A stretch of 64,000 nt of DNA from JANXVR01 sp034667405. Lineage in GTDB: Bacteria > Actinomycetota > UBA4738 > HRBIN12. The position numbers and the translations under genes are program-made. The stretch is taken from assembly GCA_034667405.1 (NCBI GenBank), contig JAXDJX010000002.1, positions 104,807-168,806 on the forward strand. The letters run 5' to 3'. Under the pieces are notes generated by a model that ran no database searches, was not told the DNA's origin, and was given only the letters and a program-made list of their open reading frames with translations. Within the stretch, counting starts at the first letter, position 1. Each line of letters starts with the position of its first letter. Shown piece after piece: positions 52,115-60,643 of the stretch.

Positions 52115-53394
52115 TGCTCCAGGGCGTTCGGGTCGATCCCCAGGAGTTCGGCCAGGAGCCGGGCGTGCACTCCGTCGGTCCCCGGCTCGGAACGCTCTTT
52201 GAGTTCGACGATGGGATCGTGGAGGAGTTTGGCGACGATGCCACGGGCCAGGGCGTCGACCGCGGCGCGTTCGTCGGGATCGAGGGCGGCGAGACGGCCG
52301 GCGTAGCGGTCGAGCTCTGTGGCCATGATCTCGTCTCCCCGCGCGCGGATGGCGCGGATCAGCGGCGCGAGGGCGTCGGAACGGCGGCGAACCACGTAGC
52401 GGTGGACCTCTTCCGCAACGATCTCGTGGGCGCGACCGATCTCATCGGCCGTGGCCTCGTCGTGATCGGCAAGACGTTCGCGGAGAGAGAGCACATCGAC
52501 CACGGTGACGCCGTCCAGGTCGGCCGCACCGGGCTCGACATCGCGAGGAACGGCGAGGTCTACCAACACCAGCGGCCTCGCCTTGCGGCCTGCCACCGCG
52601 CGGCGAACCGCATCCGCGGAGACCACGACGCCCGCAGCCCCGGTGGCGCTCACCACGATGTCGGCGTTCGCCATCGCGGTGGGGAGCATGTCGAGGTCGC
52701 CGTGCTCGGCGTTGGTTCGTTCGGCCAGCGACCTGGCGTGCTCGAGCGAACGGTTGAGGATGCGGACCGGACCGACACCGCGGCCTCGGAGATGCTTCAC
52801 GGCGAGTGCGGCCATCTGCCCGGCCCCGACGACCACAACGTTCTTGCCGGCGAGGTCCGTGCCGATGGCGTCGGTGGCGATATCGGTGGCCAGGGCGACG
52901 AACGCGTCGGGCGCCGCGCCCACGGTCGTTTCGGTTCGAACGCGCCTGCCTGTTCGGGTCGCCGAATGGAAGAGCGCCGTGAGGGCGGGACCGGCCGTCG
53001 CCTCCTGTTCGGAACGCTTGAGCGCCTCGCGAACCTGGGTTCCGATCTGGGTCTCACCGAGCACCATCGAGTCGAGTCCCGAGGTGACGGCGAAGAGATG
53101 GTCGGCCGCGTCCTGTTCCCAATGGGAGTAGAGAGGTTCGGCGATATCGTCGGGATGGACGCCGCGAGCCTCGGTGAGCAGTCGCTTCAACGCCATGAAT
53201 CCTGCGTGGTAGCCCGGGACGTTCGCGTAGACCTCCACGCGGTTGCAGGTGGAGAGGATGACGGCCTCGTCGATGCCGTCGATGTCCTGGGCAAGGCGGT
53301 AGGCCTTCGTCAGGTCGTCGTCGGTGAAGGCGAGCCGTTCGAGCAGGTCGATGGGCGCGCGGCGGAACGAGACACCGAGAGTGAGGACGGCCAT
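52111..53394 (-). CDS. hemA: glutamyl-tRNA reductase
   Basis: 427 residues. First committed step: reduces Glu-tRNA to glutamate-1-semialdehyde with NADPH. The catalytic Cys50 is in ILSTCNRVEVYA; the NADPH domain begins near VVVGAGQMAALAVKHLRGRG and the C-terminal dimerisation helix includes ALARGIVAKLLHDPIVELKE. ATG 53394 was chosen over a longer frame to 53583. It leads the hemACDBL operon and faces a divergent peptidase gene 37 bp away. Confidence 0.96.
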   Translation of the reverse strand: MAVLTLGVSFRRAPIDLLERLAFTDDDLTKAYRLAQDIDGIDEAVILSTCNRVEVYANVPGYHAGFMALKRLLTEARGVHPDDIAEPLYSHWEQDAADHLFAVTSGLDSMVLGETQIGTQVREALKRSEQEATAGPALTALFHSATRTGRRVRTETTVGAAPDAFVALATDIATDAIGTDLAGKNVVVVGAGQMAALAVKHLRGRGVGPVRILNRSLEHARSLAERTNAEHGDLDMLPTAMANADIVVSATGAAGVVVSADAVRRAVAGRKARPLVLVDLAVPRDVEPGAADLDGVTVVDVLSLRERLADHDEATADEIGRAHEIVAEEVHRYVVRRRSDALAPLIRAIRARGDEIMATELDRYAGRLAALDPDERAAVDALARGIVAKLLHDPIVELKERSEPGTDGVHARLLAELLGIDPNALEQ

Positions 53395-53407
53395 AGGGAC
53401 GGGCAGG

Positions 53408-53424
53408 ATTCTACCGGCTACCAT
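53408..53424. promoter_or_regulatory. back-to-back -10 boxes for hemA and the P1 peptidase gene
   Basis: ATTCTA (minus-strand -10 TAGAAT, 53413-53408) and TACCAT (plus-strand -10, 53419-53424) are five bases apart. The plus start ATG 53432 follows its box by seven bases (leaderless); the minus start 53394 follows by 13. RNA polymerase could not occupy both at once. Inferred from sequence. Confidence 0.55.
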
Positions 53425-53431
53425 CCGCCCG

Positions 53432-54520
53432 ATGACACGGGCGCGGGATCTGGGGCTGCGGATCGGGCGCGGACAGCCTGGCGAACTGAACGCCATCACG
53501 GACGTGCCCGGCGTGCGGGTGGGCCACCGAACCGTGGTCAGCCGCGACGACGGCGACCCGGCGGCGGTCCGTACGGGCGTCACCGCGATCTTCCCCCATC
53601 CGGGAGCACCCTGGGAAGAGCCCGTCTACGCGGGTACGCACATCCTCAACGGCTACGGCGAGCTCATCGGGATCAACCAGCTTCGTGAATGGGGGATCCT
53701 CATGAGCCCCGTCGTGCTGACGAGCAGCCTGGCCATCGGCAAGGCCTACGACGCCACCGTGAAGTGGATCGCACAGAGTTCCCCGCCGTGGGCGAAAGAG
53801 GTCATGCCCGTGGTGAGCGAATGCGACGACGCCTTCCTGAACGCGATCCTCACCTTCCCGCTCACCGATGAGGATGTCGCCGCGGCGCTCGACGCCGCGG
53901 TCGGGGGACCGGTGGCCGAGGGCTGCGTGGGATCGGGGACGGGCATGCAGTGCTTCGACTTCAAGGGCGGGATCGGGACGGCGTCCCGCGTCCTCCCGGC
54001 AGACGAGGGAGGTTTCACGGTCGGTGTCGTAGTGATGACGAACCACGGCGACCGCGAGAACCTCCTGATCGACGGCGTGCGCGTCGGCGAGGCCATCCCC
54101 GAGCTCATGCCGATCGAACATTCGGAAGGGTCGTGCGTGGTCGTCGTCGCCACCGATGCGCCGTTGCTTCCTCACCACCTGGACCGCGTGGCGCAACGCG
54201 CGGGCATGGGCTTGGCCCGTGGCGGTTCGATGGCGTCGAACGGATCCGGCGAACAGATGGTGGCGTTCAGCACCGCGAATCGGCTGCCCCGCGCCCCGCG
54301 CGACGTCGCCGAGATCCGCGCGGTCTTGGACGGTCCCGATCGCCCCCCGTGGTTGTTGAGCGCCCTGTTCCAAGCAACGGTCGAAGCGACAGAGGAAGCG
54401 GTGGCGAACGCACTGTTCACCGCGACCACGGTGATCGGACACGACGGGAACACGTTGTTCGCGATGCCGCACGAGCCAGCGCTGGCCGCACTCGACGCCT
54501 CCGGGCGTCTATCGCGCTAG
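53432..54520 (+). CDS. P1-family (DmpA/BapA-like) aminopeptidase
   Basis: 362 residues of the S58/P1 self-processing aminopeptidases. These cleave themselves between Gly and a nucleophile Ser/Thr; here Gly233-Ser234 in HSEGSCVVVVATDAPLLPHHLDR matches the processing site before the beta chain. Alpha-chain features include ITDVPGVRVGHRTV and GTGMQCFDFKGGIGTASRV. Substrate D-amino-acid esters or beta-peptides are known for the family, but not predictable here. Leaderless start seven bases after TACCAT. Confidence 0.88.
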   Translation: MTRARDLGLRIGRGQPGELNAITDVPGVRVGHRTVVSRDDGDPAAVRTGVTAIFPHPGAPWEEPVYAGTHILNGYGELIGINQLREWGILMSPVVLTSSLAIGKAYDATVKWIAQSSPPWAKEVMPVVSECDDAFLNAILTFPLTDEDVAAALDAAVGGPVAEGCVGSGTGMQCFDFKGGIGTASRVLPADEGGFTVGVVVMTNHGDRENLLIDGVRVGEAIPELMPIEHSEGSCVVVVATDAPLLPHHLDRVAQRAGMGLARGGSMASNGSGEQMVAFSTANRLPRAPRDVAEIRAVLDGPDRPPWLLSALFQATVEATEEAVANALFTATTVIGHDGNTLFAMPHEPALAALDASGRLSR

Positions 54521-55695
54521 GCAGGCTTCGTGCCCCGCGAACCGGTGAAGCGCAGGGGATCGAACGGCGCCGCGTCGAACGGCGTCTCCGCGTCGCCGCC
54601 GATGATCGCGCCGACAAGCGAGGCGGTTCCTCCGCCGAGGATGATCCCCTCGGAGCCGTGGCCCGTCGCGACGAAGAGTCCATCGCCGAGCCAGCCGACC
54701 ATCGGACGGTCATCCGGCGACATCGGTCGGATCCCGGAACGGACGCTCCGGAGCGGCGCGTCGGCGAGCGCAGGGATGGTTCGGACCGCGCGGCCGGTGA
54801 TGAGCCGTGGTGCTTCGGAGTTCTCGCCCTCGTCGCTCAGCATCGGGTGATGAGACGCTCCGCAGACGATCGTGCCGTCTGCCGCCGGATGCAGCCCGAC
54901 ACTCACGTCGGGGTCCGAAGGATCGTCGTCGGCGAAGGAACGCGCTGTCGGGAACTCGCCGCCGCCCTCCTCCCATTCCTCGGCGACCAGGTGATGCAGC
55001 AAGCCCTTCGGCGCTCGGAGTTCGACCAGCCAACCTCGAGCACCGGTCACGGGCAGGTCGTGTCCGAGCGGACGAACCAGTCGCTCCGACCAAGGCCCCG
55101 CGGCCACGATCACGGTGTCCGCTGCGATGACGCCGTCGTCGGTGGCCACCCCGGTCACCCGGTCGCCGGAGGTGGTCAGGGCTCGCACGGTGGTGTGGCG
55201 GCGGATGTCTGCGCCCAACTCTCGGGCGCGCAGGGCTAGCGCGATGGTGAGCGCGCCCGGATCCACCCGCCGCCCGTGGTGGATGAGCCACGCTTCCGCG
55301 ATATCTCGGGTGAGGGCCGGTTCCTCGCGCCCGAGAGCGCCTGCATCCAATCGTTCGGTGCGAACGCCGACGGACTCGTATCCGGCCGCCCGCTGTCGCA
55401 CGGTCTGCACTCCGGCATCATCGAACGCGAAGATCACCTGCCCCAGGTCGGCTCGGTCGAACGCCACGGGCACGGGGGACTCCTCGAGGGCTTCCAGATA
55501 GACGGCCAGGCTGCGTCGGCTCATCGGTTCGCACGCGGCATCCGGCGTGACCACGAACCAGCCCTGATTCCGGCCGCTCGCGCCTGCCGCCAGACCGTCG
55601 CGTTCGACGAGGGTCACGGAGTACCCCCGCGATGCGAGTTCATGGGCGCAGGCGCCTCCGATGATCCCGCCACCGATGATGACCACGTCCGGCAT
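54517..55695 (-). CDS. FAD-dependent DAO-family oxidoreductase
   Basis: 392 residues of the D-amino-acid/glycine oxidase family. The FAD site is VVIIGGGIIGGACAHELASRGYSVTLVERDG, with GLFVATGHGSEGIILGGG near the C-terminus. It oxidises an amine or amino acid; the precise substrate is unknown. TAGGCT (55708-55703) lies seven bases before the ATG and back-to-back with a tRNA-Ser promoter. Its last bases overlap the convergent peptidase gene by four. Confidence 0.87.
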   Translation of the reverse strand: MPDVVIIGGGIIGGACAHELASRGYSVTLVERDGLAAGASGRNQGWFVVTPDAACEPMSRRSLAVYLEALEESPVPVAFDRADLGQVIFAFDDAGVQTVRQRAAGYESVGVRTERLDAGALGREEPALTRDIAEAWLIHHGRRVDPGALTIALALRARELGADIRRHTTVRALTTSGDRVTGVATDDGVIAADTVIVAAGPWSERLVRPLGHDLPVTGARGWLVELRAPKGLLHHLVAEEWEEGGGEFPTARSFADDDPSDPDVSVGLHPAADGTIVCGASHHPMLSDEGENSEAPRLITGRAVRTIPALADAPLRSVRSGIRPMSPDDRPMVGWLGDGLFVATGHGSEGIILGGGTASLVGAIIGGDAETPFDAAPFDPLRFTGSRGTKPA

Positions 55696-55702
55696 GGGCC
55701 GC

Positions 55703-55716
55703 AGCCTAGCTACAAT
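55703..55716. promoter_or_regulatory. near-touching divergent promoters of the FAD oxidase and tRNA-Ser(GCU)
   Basis: AGCCTA (minus-strand -10 TAGGCT, 55708-55703) is two bases from TACAAT (plus-strand -10, 55711-55716). The tRNA starts seven bases after its box; the oxidase starts seven bases after its own. The two start sites are only about 29 bp apart. Inferred by eye. Confidence 0.55.
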
Positions 55717-55723
55717 CGTCGGC

Positions 55724-55812
55724 GGAGACGTGCCTGAGAGGCCGAAAGGAGCCGCCTGCTAAGCGGTTAACGGGGTAATACTCGTTCCCGGGTTCGAATC
55801 CCGGCGTCTCCG
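55724..55812 (+). tRNA. tRNA-Ser(GCU)
   Basis: Class II tRNA: acceptor GGAGACG/CGTCTCC, discriminator G, no encoded CCA. The anticodon arm GCCGC-CTGCTAA-GCGGT gives anticodon GCT (AGC/AGU codons). The long variable arm spans about 55767-55787 and the T arm CCGGGTTCGAATCCCGG. Its -10 TACAAT is seven bases upstream. A corA gene starts 13 bases after it and may share the transcript. Confidence 0.96.
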
Positions 55813-55825
55813 CGGGAGGAAGCTC

Positions 55826-56803
55826 ATGGGCGAGGCGTTGACGAGGGCATACCGGAAGGGCGTTCTTGAAGCTGAGGGGTTCCCCGTCGCGGACGTGTCC
55901 GAGTACCTGGAGAAGCCGGACATCTCTGTGTGGGTCGACCTCTGTGGTCCGTCCAAGGATGCGCTCCACGAACTCTCCGCCGAACTCGGCCTGCACGAAC
56001 TGGCGGTCGAGGACGCGCTGGACGAGCACCAGCGTCCCAAGCTCGATCGCTACGCCACACACCTCTTCCTGTCGTGCCATGCCGTGCGCGTCGACACCGA
56101 GGCCGGAGATCTCAAAGAGACGGAGGTCGATGCCTTCATCAACGAACGCTGGCTCATCACCGTCAGGAAGGACGATGGATTCTCTATGGAGCCGGTGCTC
56201 GAGCGGTGGGATCGTTCGCCCGACCTCGCGGTCCACGGCGTGAGTTTCCTCCTCTACGGCCTGCTCGATGTCGTGGTCGACGGCTACTTCCAGGCGATCC
56301 AGGCGTTCGACGAGTACTACGACGACGTCAGCGAAACCATCTTCACCGAACATCCCCTCGAGCCAACACAGCAGCGGCACTGGTTCCAGATGCGCCGGGC
56401 GATGGTCCGATTCCATCGCTTGGCGGTCCCGATGCGCGAAGCGCTCAGCAGCCTGATGCGGCGCGATCACGACACGGTCTCCGAGCAGCTCTACCCGTAC
56501 TACCAGGACGTCTACGACCACATCCTGCGCGTCAGCGAATCCTCCGACTCGCTCCGCGACTTGGTCAGCACGATCGTCGAGACCAACATCAGCCTGCGTG
56601 ACTTCCGTCAGAACCAGATCGTGAAGAAGGTGAGCAGCTGGGCCGCGATCATCACCGTCCCCGCGCTCATCACCGGCTTCTACGGCATGAACGTTCCGTA
56701 CCCGGGCTTCGGAAATACCTGGGGAGTCATCACCTCGTGCGCGCTCATGGTCGTGGTGTCCGTCGGTCTCTTCGTGCTCTTCCGCCGCCGCGACTGGCTC
56801 TGA
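55826..56803 (+). CDS. corA: CorA-family Mg2+/Co2+ transporter
   Basis: 325 residues. A large cytoplasmic N-terminal domain and two C-terminal helices, the first ending in the selectivity motif YGMNVPYPG, are the CorA hallmark; the protein is a pentamer. The start follows GCGGGAGGAAG, and the gene begins 13 bases after tRNA-Ser(GCU). It could be transcribed with the tRNA or from a promoter inside it. Confidence 0.95.
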   Translation: MGEALTRAYRKGVLEAEGFPVADVSEYLEKPDISVWVDLCGPSKDALHELSAELGLHELAVEDALDEHQRPKLDRYATHLFLSCHAVRVDTEAGDLKETEVDAFINERWLITVRKDDGFSMEPVLERWDRSPDLAVHGVSFLLYGLLDVVVDGYFQAIQAFDEYYDDVSETIFTEHPLEPTQQRHWFQMRRAMVRFHRLAVPMREALSSLMRRDHDTVSEQLYPYYQDVYDHILRVSESSDSLRDLVSTIVETNISLRDFRQNQIVKKVSSWAAIITVPALITGFYGMNVPYPGFGNTWGVITSCALMVVVSVGLFVLFRRRDWL

Positions 56804-56835
56804 TCCCTTGCACGCGTGGCACGTAGGATGGGCCG

Positions 56836-57345
56836 ATGGACGCCGCTACCCTGCTCGATTTCGTTCGATTCCATGCCTGGGCGAACGACCGGATCCTGAC
56901 CACGGCGGCGGGCCTGTCGGATGAGCAGCTCCGGGGTACCGCGAACCTCGATCACGGCAGCGCATTCGATACGGTCCGTCACCTCGTCGATGTCGACTGG
57001 AGCTGGCGCCAGGCCTGCATCGGGAACGACGTTGGGCAGACCTACGTGTGGGACCACGGGTTCGTGCTCGATGACCTTTCGTCGCTCCACGCGTTCAGCC
57101 TTGAAGAGGACGTCCAGCTCCGGACCTACGTGGAGTCGCTCGACGACGCGGCACTGACGGAGCCGCTACGACTGGGCGAGGACTTCGCGAGGCCGCCATG
57201 GCTCATCGTCGCTCACGTCGTGAATCACGGGACCCAGCACCGCAGTGAGCTGGCGCGCTACCTCACCGAGTGCGGGCACTCGCCCGGCGAGCTCGACTTC
57301 TTGGACGCTCCCGAACTGCCGTGGCCGGAGTCAGCCGCTCGATGA
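56836..57345 (+). CDS. DinB-family protein
   Basis: 169 residues, four-helix bundle of the DinB/YfiT type with likely metal-binding histidines in RFHAWANDRI, VRHLVDVDWSW and VVNHGTQHRSELARYL. DinB-like proteins include thiol-dependent transferases; the activity is unknown here. TAGGAT (56824-56829) lies six bases before the ATG. Confidence 0.85.
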   Translation: MDAATLLDFVRFHAWANDRILTTAAGLSDEQLRGTANLDHGSAFDTVRHLVDVDWSWRQACIGNDVGQTYVWDHGFVLDDLSSLHAFSLEEDVQLRTYVESLDDAALTEPLRLGEDFARPPWLIVAHVVNHGTQHRSELARYLTECGHSPGELDFLDAPELPWPESAAR

Positions 57346-57797
57346 TGGTGGCGGTCCTCACCTGAGGGGTTCCTTCGCAGGCCTCTGAGACGTAGACGCA
57401 GCTCGTGGTTGGAGCAGGGGAACCTGCGCTGGCGGAGGCCACGGTGCCGGTGAGGATGACCGCGGAGACCTCGGCCGCGTGCAGCTCGGTGACCGTGTTC
57501 ATCACTGCCTTGCCCACCCATCGCGCAGATGGTCGGGAATCGCGTTCTCAGAGGCATGGCCATCACCGCGCCGACGGGCGATCCATCGCTCAGCGGCGAC
57601 GCCGAACGCGCACTTCGAGTGCGCATCGTCGAATCCGGAGTCCAGTTGGGACTTCCCGTATGGCACGTGTTCGAGGACGAGGTGAAGCGGGCGTGCGATC
57701 ACGCGATCTATGCCGAGCAGCTCGGCTTCTTCGAGATGACCCTGGACATCGAAGGGTCAAGGATGCGGTGCGCAGAGCGCGTGGTGAGAGCTGAGCC
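57346..57797. other. gene-poor stretch, possibly decayed genes
   Basis: 452 bp between dinB and the dehydrogenase gene. Two open frames have high third-position GC and some coding look: minus strand 57517-57263 (EVSAVILTGTVASASAGSP onward, running antisense into dinB) and plus strand 57556-57981 (ALRVRIVESGVQLGLPVWHV onward, running into the convergent gene). Neither has a good start or a recognisable family, and both end inside a neighbour, so they may be ruins of older genes. Confidence 0.3.
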
Positions 57798-58667
57798 TTA
57801 CACGTCGAGCAGCGTGCGGAGCGCACTGTGGTCCAGTTCGCCCCCACCGGCCTCCACGAGCTTCGCGAACTGCGCCGCCACCACCGTGAACGAGGGGATC
57901 GGCGAGCCCGCGACATCCGCAGCGTCCCGGACGATCCTCGCGTCCTTGGCATGGAGCCGCGCGCGGAACCCCGGCTCGTAGGCGTGGTCGAGCATCCGCT
58001 GCCCGTGGATCTCCAGGATCTTGGAGCCGGCGAAGCCCCCCATGAGGGCTTCGCGGACCTTCGCGGGATCCACGCCGGAACGCTCGGCGAGCGCGAGTGC
58101 TTCGGCCACCGCCTCGATGGTCGCGCCGACCACGAGCTGGTTGCAAGCCTTACAAACCTGACCGGCCCCGATCCCGCCGACGTGGACGATGGTCTTTCCC
58201 AGAACGTCGAACAACGGCTCCGCCCGCGCGAAGTCGTCACCATCGCCGCCGGCCATGATCGAAAGCGTGTGATCGACCGCCCCTTTCTCGCCTCCGGAGA
58301 CGGGTGCGTCGATCATGGCAACGCCGCGGTTGGCGAGGATCCCGGCGATGACCCTCGTCGCGCCCGGGTCGATGGTGCTCATGTCGATCACCAGGGAGCC
58401 CGCGGCGGCGCCGGTCGCGATGCCTCGGTCGCCAAGGACGACCGCCTCGACGTCGCGCGTGTCGGGGAGCATCGTGATGACGACGTCCGAGTCGGCAGCA
58501 ACATCCTGGGGCGAGGAGCCGCGTGTGGCGCCCGCCTCCACCAGTTCGTCGACCGGGCCTGAGCTCCGGGAGTGCACCGTCAGTGGGATCCCGGCCGCCA
58601 TGAGGTTCTTCGCCATTGGCTTGCCCATGATCCCCAAGCCGATGAACCCGATCCGGTCGGTCATCAT
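57798..58667 (-). CDS. 3-hydroxyisobutyrate/tartronate-semialdehyde-type dehydrogenase
   Basis: 289 residues, beta-hydroxyacid dehydrogenase family. The NAD(P) site IGFIGLGIMGKPMAKNLMAAG is N-terminal, substrate motif PVSGGEKGAVDHTLSIMAGG follows, and the catalytic Lys lies in GQVCKACNQLVVG. Members reduce semialdehydes such as malonate or tartronate semialdehyde. It is coupled to the aminotransferase by overlapping starts (ATGATGA), so the pair probably processes an amine-derived semialdehyde. Confidence 0.92.
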   Translation of the reverse strand: MMTDRIGFIGLGIMGKPMAKNLMAAGIPLTVHSRSSGPVDELVEAGATRGSSPQDVAADSDVVITMLPDTRDVEAVVLGDRGIATGAAAGSLVIDMSTIDPGATRVIAGILANRGVAMIDAPVSGGEKGAVDHTLSIMAGGDGDDFARAEPLFDVLGKTIVHVGGIGAGQVCKACNQLVVGATIEAVAEALALAERSGVDPAKVREALMGGFAGSKILEIHGQRMLDHAYEPGFRARLHAKDARIVRDAADVAGSPIPSFTVVAAQFAKLVEAGGGELDHSALRTLLDV

Positions 58668-59995
58668 GAGTCCATCGCGCCGTCGGCGATGTCGAGCGCC
58701 CCGTCCATGACGTCGAAAGCGTCCGCGAGCTGCTCCTCCGTGATGCAGAGCGGTGGGTTGGTCATGATGTTGTGCCAGCGGATCATCGTGCTGACGCCGT
58801 GATCCAAGAGGTATCGGTTGATCGCCTGCATCGTGGCGTTGGTGACGTTGAACGGTGAGAGCGGTTCCATCGTGTCCCGGTTCTTCACCAGTTCGAGGAT
58901 CCCGAAGAGGCCGATGTTGCGGTACCGACCGACGCTCGGGTGCTTCTCCGCCATCGCCCGGTGCTGAGCGCCGAGCACCTCACCCATGCGTTTCGCGTTG
59001 CCCACCAGCCCGTCCTGCTCCATCACCTCGATGGTCGCGAGCGCCGTCGCGACACCCATCGGATGGGTGTTGTAGGTGAGACCGCCCCAGAAGACGTTGT
59101 CCTCGAAATGCGCGGCTACGTGCGGCCGCATCCCCACCGCGCCGAGCGGCGCATATGACGACGTGAGGCCTTTCGCGGATGTCATGATGTCCGGGACCAC
59201 GTTCCAATGGTCCACGGCGAACCATTCGCCGGTTCGGCCGAACCCGCACATGACCTCGTCCGCGATCATCAGGATCCCGAACCGATCGCAGAGTTCCCGC
59301 ACGCCTTGCAGATATCCGTCGGGCGGGATCAGGACGCCGTTTGTTCCCGTGACGGTTTCCAGGATGAACGCCGCGATCGTGGCCGGCCCCTCAAGTTGGA
59401 TCGTCTCCTCCAGGTAGGCGAGCGCGGTGGCGGCGTCATCCACCTCGCGCTCGGGTCCGTGCCAGGGGTCCAGGACGTGGACGATCCCGGGGATCGGTGG
59501 ATTCTCGTTCGGCCACCGGCGTGGATCGCCGGTCAGATTCATGGTGAGCGCGGTCGAACCGTGATAGCTGCGGTATCGCGCGAGGATCTTCTGCCGACCG
59601 GTCGCGGCCTTGGCCAGCTTGATCGCGTTCTCGTCGGCCTCCGCCCCGCCAAGCGTGAAGAAGAACTTCTCGATGTCGCCGGGGAAGAGCGATGCGAGCT
59701 TACGGCCCAGCAACGCCCTGCCTTCGAACGCCATGAACGGCGAGATGTAGGGGAGTCGCTCGGCCTGGCGCGCCATGGCGGTGATCACCCGTTCGTCTGC
59801 GTGGCCGATGTTGACGCCCATGAGCTGGCTGTTCAGGTCCAGGTACCGCTTTCCGTCGGTATCCCAGAAATACACGCCCTTGGCGTGGTCGATGACCAAT
59901 GGGTTCACGCCCGACTGCGACTGCCAGTCGTAGAGCGTGTGGCGCTTGACCAGTTCCAATATCTCTTCGGTTCCCAGATGCGTTGTGTTATCCAT
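58664..59995 (-). CDS. class III (omega-amino acid) aminotransferase
   Basis: 443 residues, PLP fold type I. The PLP lysine is in IMTSAKGLTSSYAPLG; GGAEADENAIKLAK and ADEVMCGFGRTGEWF are conserved. Best placed among beta-alanine/taurine/polyamine-type pyruvate aminotransferases, but exact substrate is unclear. GAGAGGG precedes the ATG. It lies just downstream of a decayed PotA-like remnant, hinting that the original operon imported and degraded a polyamine or similar amine. Confidence 0.9.
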   Translation of the reverse strand: MDNTTHLGTEEILELVKRHTLYDWQSQSGVNPLVIDHAKGVYFWDTDGKRYLDLNSQLMGVNIGHADERVITAMARQAERLPYISPFMAFEGRALLGRKLASLFPGDIEKFFFTLGGAEADENAIKLAKAATGRQKILARYRSYHGSTALTMNLTGDPRRWPNENPPIPGIVHVLDPWHGPEREVDDAATALAYLEETIQLEGPATIAAFILETVTGTNGVLIPPDGYLQGVRELCDRFGILMIADEVMCGFGRTGEWFAVDHWNVVPDIMTSAKGLTSSYAPLGAVGMRPHVAAHFEDNVFWGGLTYNTHPMGVATALATIEVMEQDGLVGNAKRMGEVLGAQHRAMAEKHPSVGRYRNIGLFGILELVKNRDTMEPLSPFNVTNATMQAINRYLLDHGVSTMIRWHNIMTNPPLCITEEQLADAFDVMDGALDIADGAMDS

Positions 59996-60015
59996 GACGC
60001 CCTCTCTTTACCCGA

Positions 60016-60440
60016 TCACGAAGCTGTGCTCGGCTGCCCACTGGAGGCCGACCCCGTCGCCGGGCCGGGGTCCTCGGCTCCGACCTCGTCGTTCAGACGA
60101 TGCACGGTTACGCGCTCCCCGGTTCGAAGTCCCACGATCAGCTGCGTCACGCTCCCCAGATAGACCACATCGCCCACCGTCGCGCTCACATGCGTCGCGC
60201 GGCCGGCCGCCGACCCCGTGGTCGGAGCCAGATCGACGGCCAGGATACGCTCCCCGTCACCCAGGTCCATTCACCAGGCACCAATCGTCCCGCGTGTCGA
60301 TCCGCAACGTGATCAGGTTCCACGTGCCGATGAATCCGGCCACGAACGCGCTGGCCGGGCACTCGTAGAGCTCGCGCAGCTGTCCGGGCCGCCGATCCTC
60401 CATCCCCTCGAGCTGGACGGTATGGATGACCTCCGCCACC
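60016..60440 (-). pseudogene. remnant of a PotA-like ABC transporter ATPase (C-terminal part, frameshifted)
   Basis: Two minus-strand pieces together resemble only the C-terminus of PotA/UgpC-type ATPases. The first (60440-60257) has RPGQLRELYECPASAFVAGF followed by IGTWNLITL, the segment just after the ATPase domain. The second, in another frame (60270-60016), has VGDVVYLGSVTQLIVGLRTG followed by ERVTVHRL, a TOBE domain. Walker A, signature and Walker B are absent, and the 5' part would lie where tRNA-Arg and the next segment now sit. It shares orientation with the downstream aminotransferase genes. Confidence 0.75.
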
Positions 60441-60543
60441 CAGTTCGGTTCGGTCGACCGGCGATGCGAGCGCTAGAAGGCGAGCGCCGGGACGCGACGG
60501 GCAACTCAGTCGCGAGCTCCACCCTTGGTAACCTTGCGCCCAC

Positions 60544-60621
60544 GCGCCGGTAGCTCAGTCCGGATAGAGTGTCTGACTACGGATCAGAAGGTCGGGGGTT
60601 CGAATCCCTCCCGGCGCACCA
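60544..60621 (+). tRNA. tRNA-Arg(ACG)
   Basis: Acceptor GCGCCGG/CCGGCGC, discriminator A, encoded CCA (60619-60621). The anticodon stem TCTGA/TCAGA encloses CTACGGA, giving anticodon ACG (inosine-modified, CGN codons). TAACCT (60529-60534) is nine bases upstream. Its 3' half is repeated at 61991-62034, typical of a tRNA used as an integration target. Confidence 0.97.
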
Positions 60622-60622
60622 G
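60578..60622 (+). repeat. att-like direct repeat, intact copy in tRNA-Arg
   Basis: The 45 bases from the anticodon loop to the base after CCA are repeated at 61991-62034. The last 22 bases (60601-60622) match exactly; about 41 of 45 positions agree overall. The intact copy is inside a functional tRNA, the other is degraded. Confidence 0.75.
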
Positions 60623-60643
60623 ACGCTCACATGAGCGACGAGT

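Noticed and set aside
49299..53688. Very long plus-strand frames over the hemACDBL block
   Set aside because: The minus strand encodes five recognisable haem enzymes with overlapping starts; the plus-strand frames have no family features.
57529..57981. 150-codon plus-strand frame as a full gene
   Set aside because: It overlaps the dehydrogenase by 184 bp antisense and turns Ser/Ala/Thr-rich there; at most its first part was once coding.
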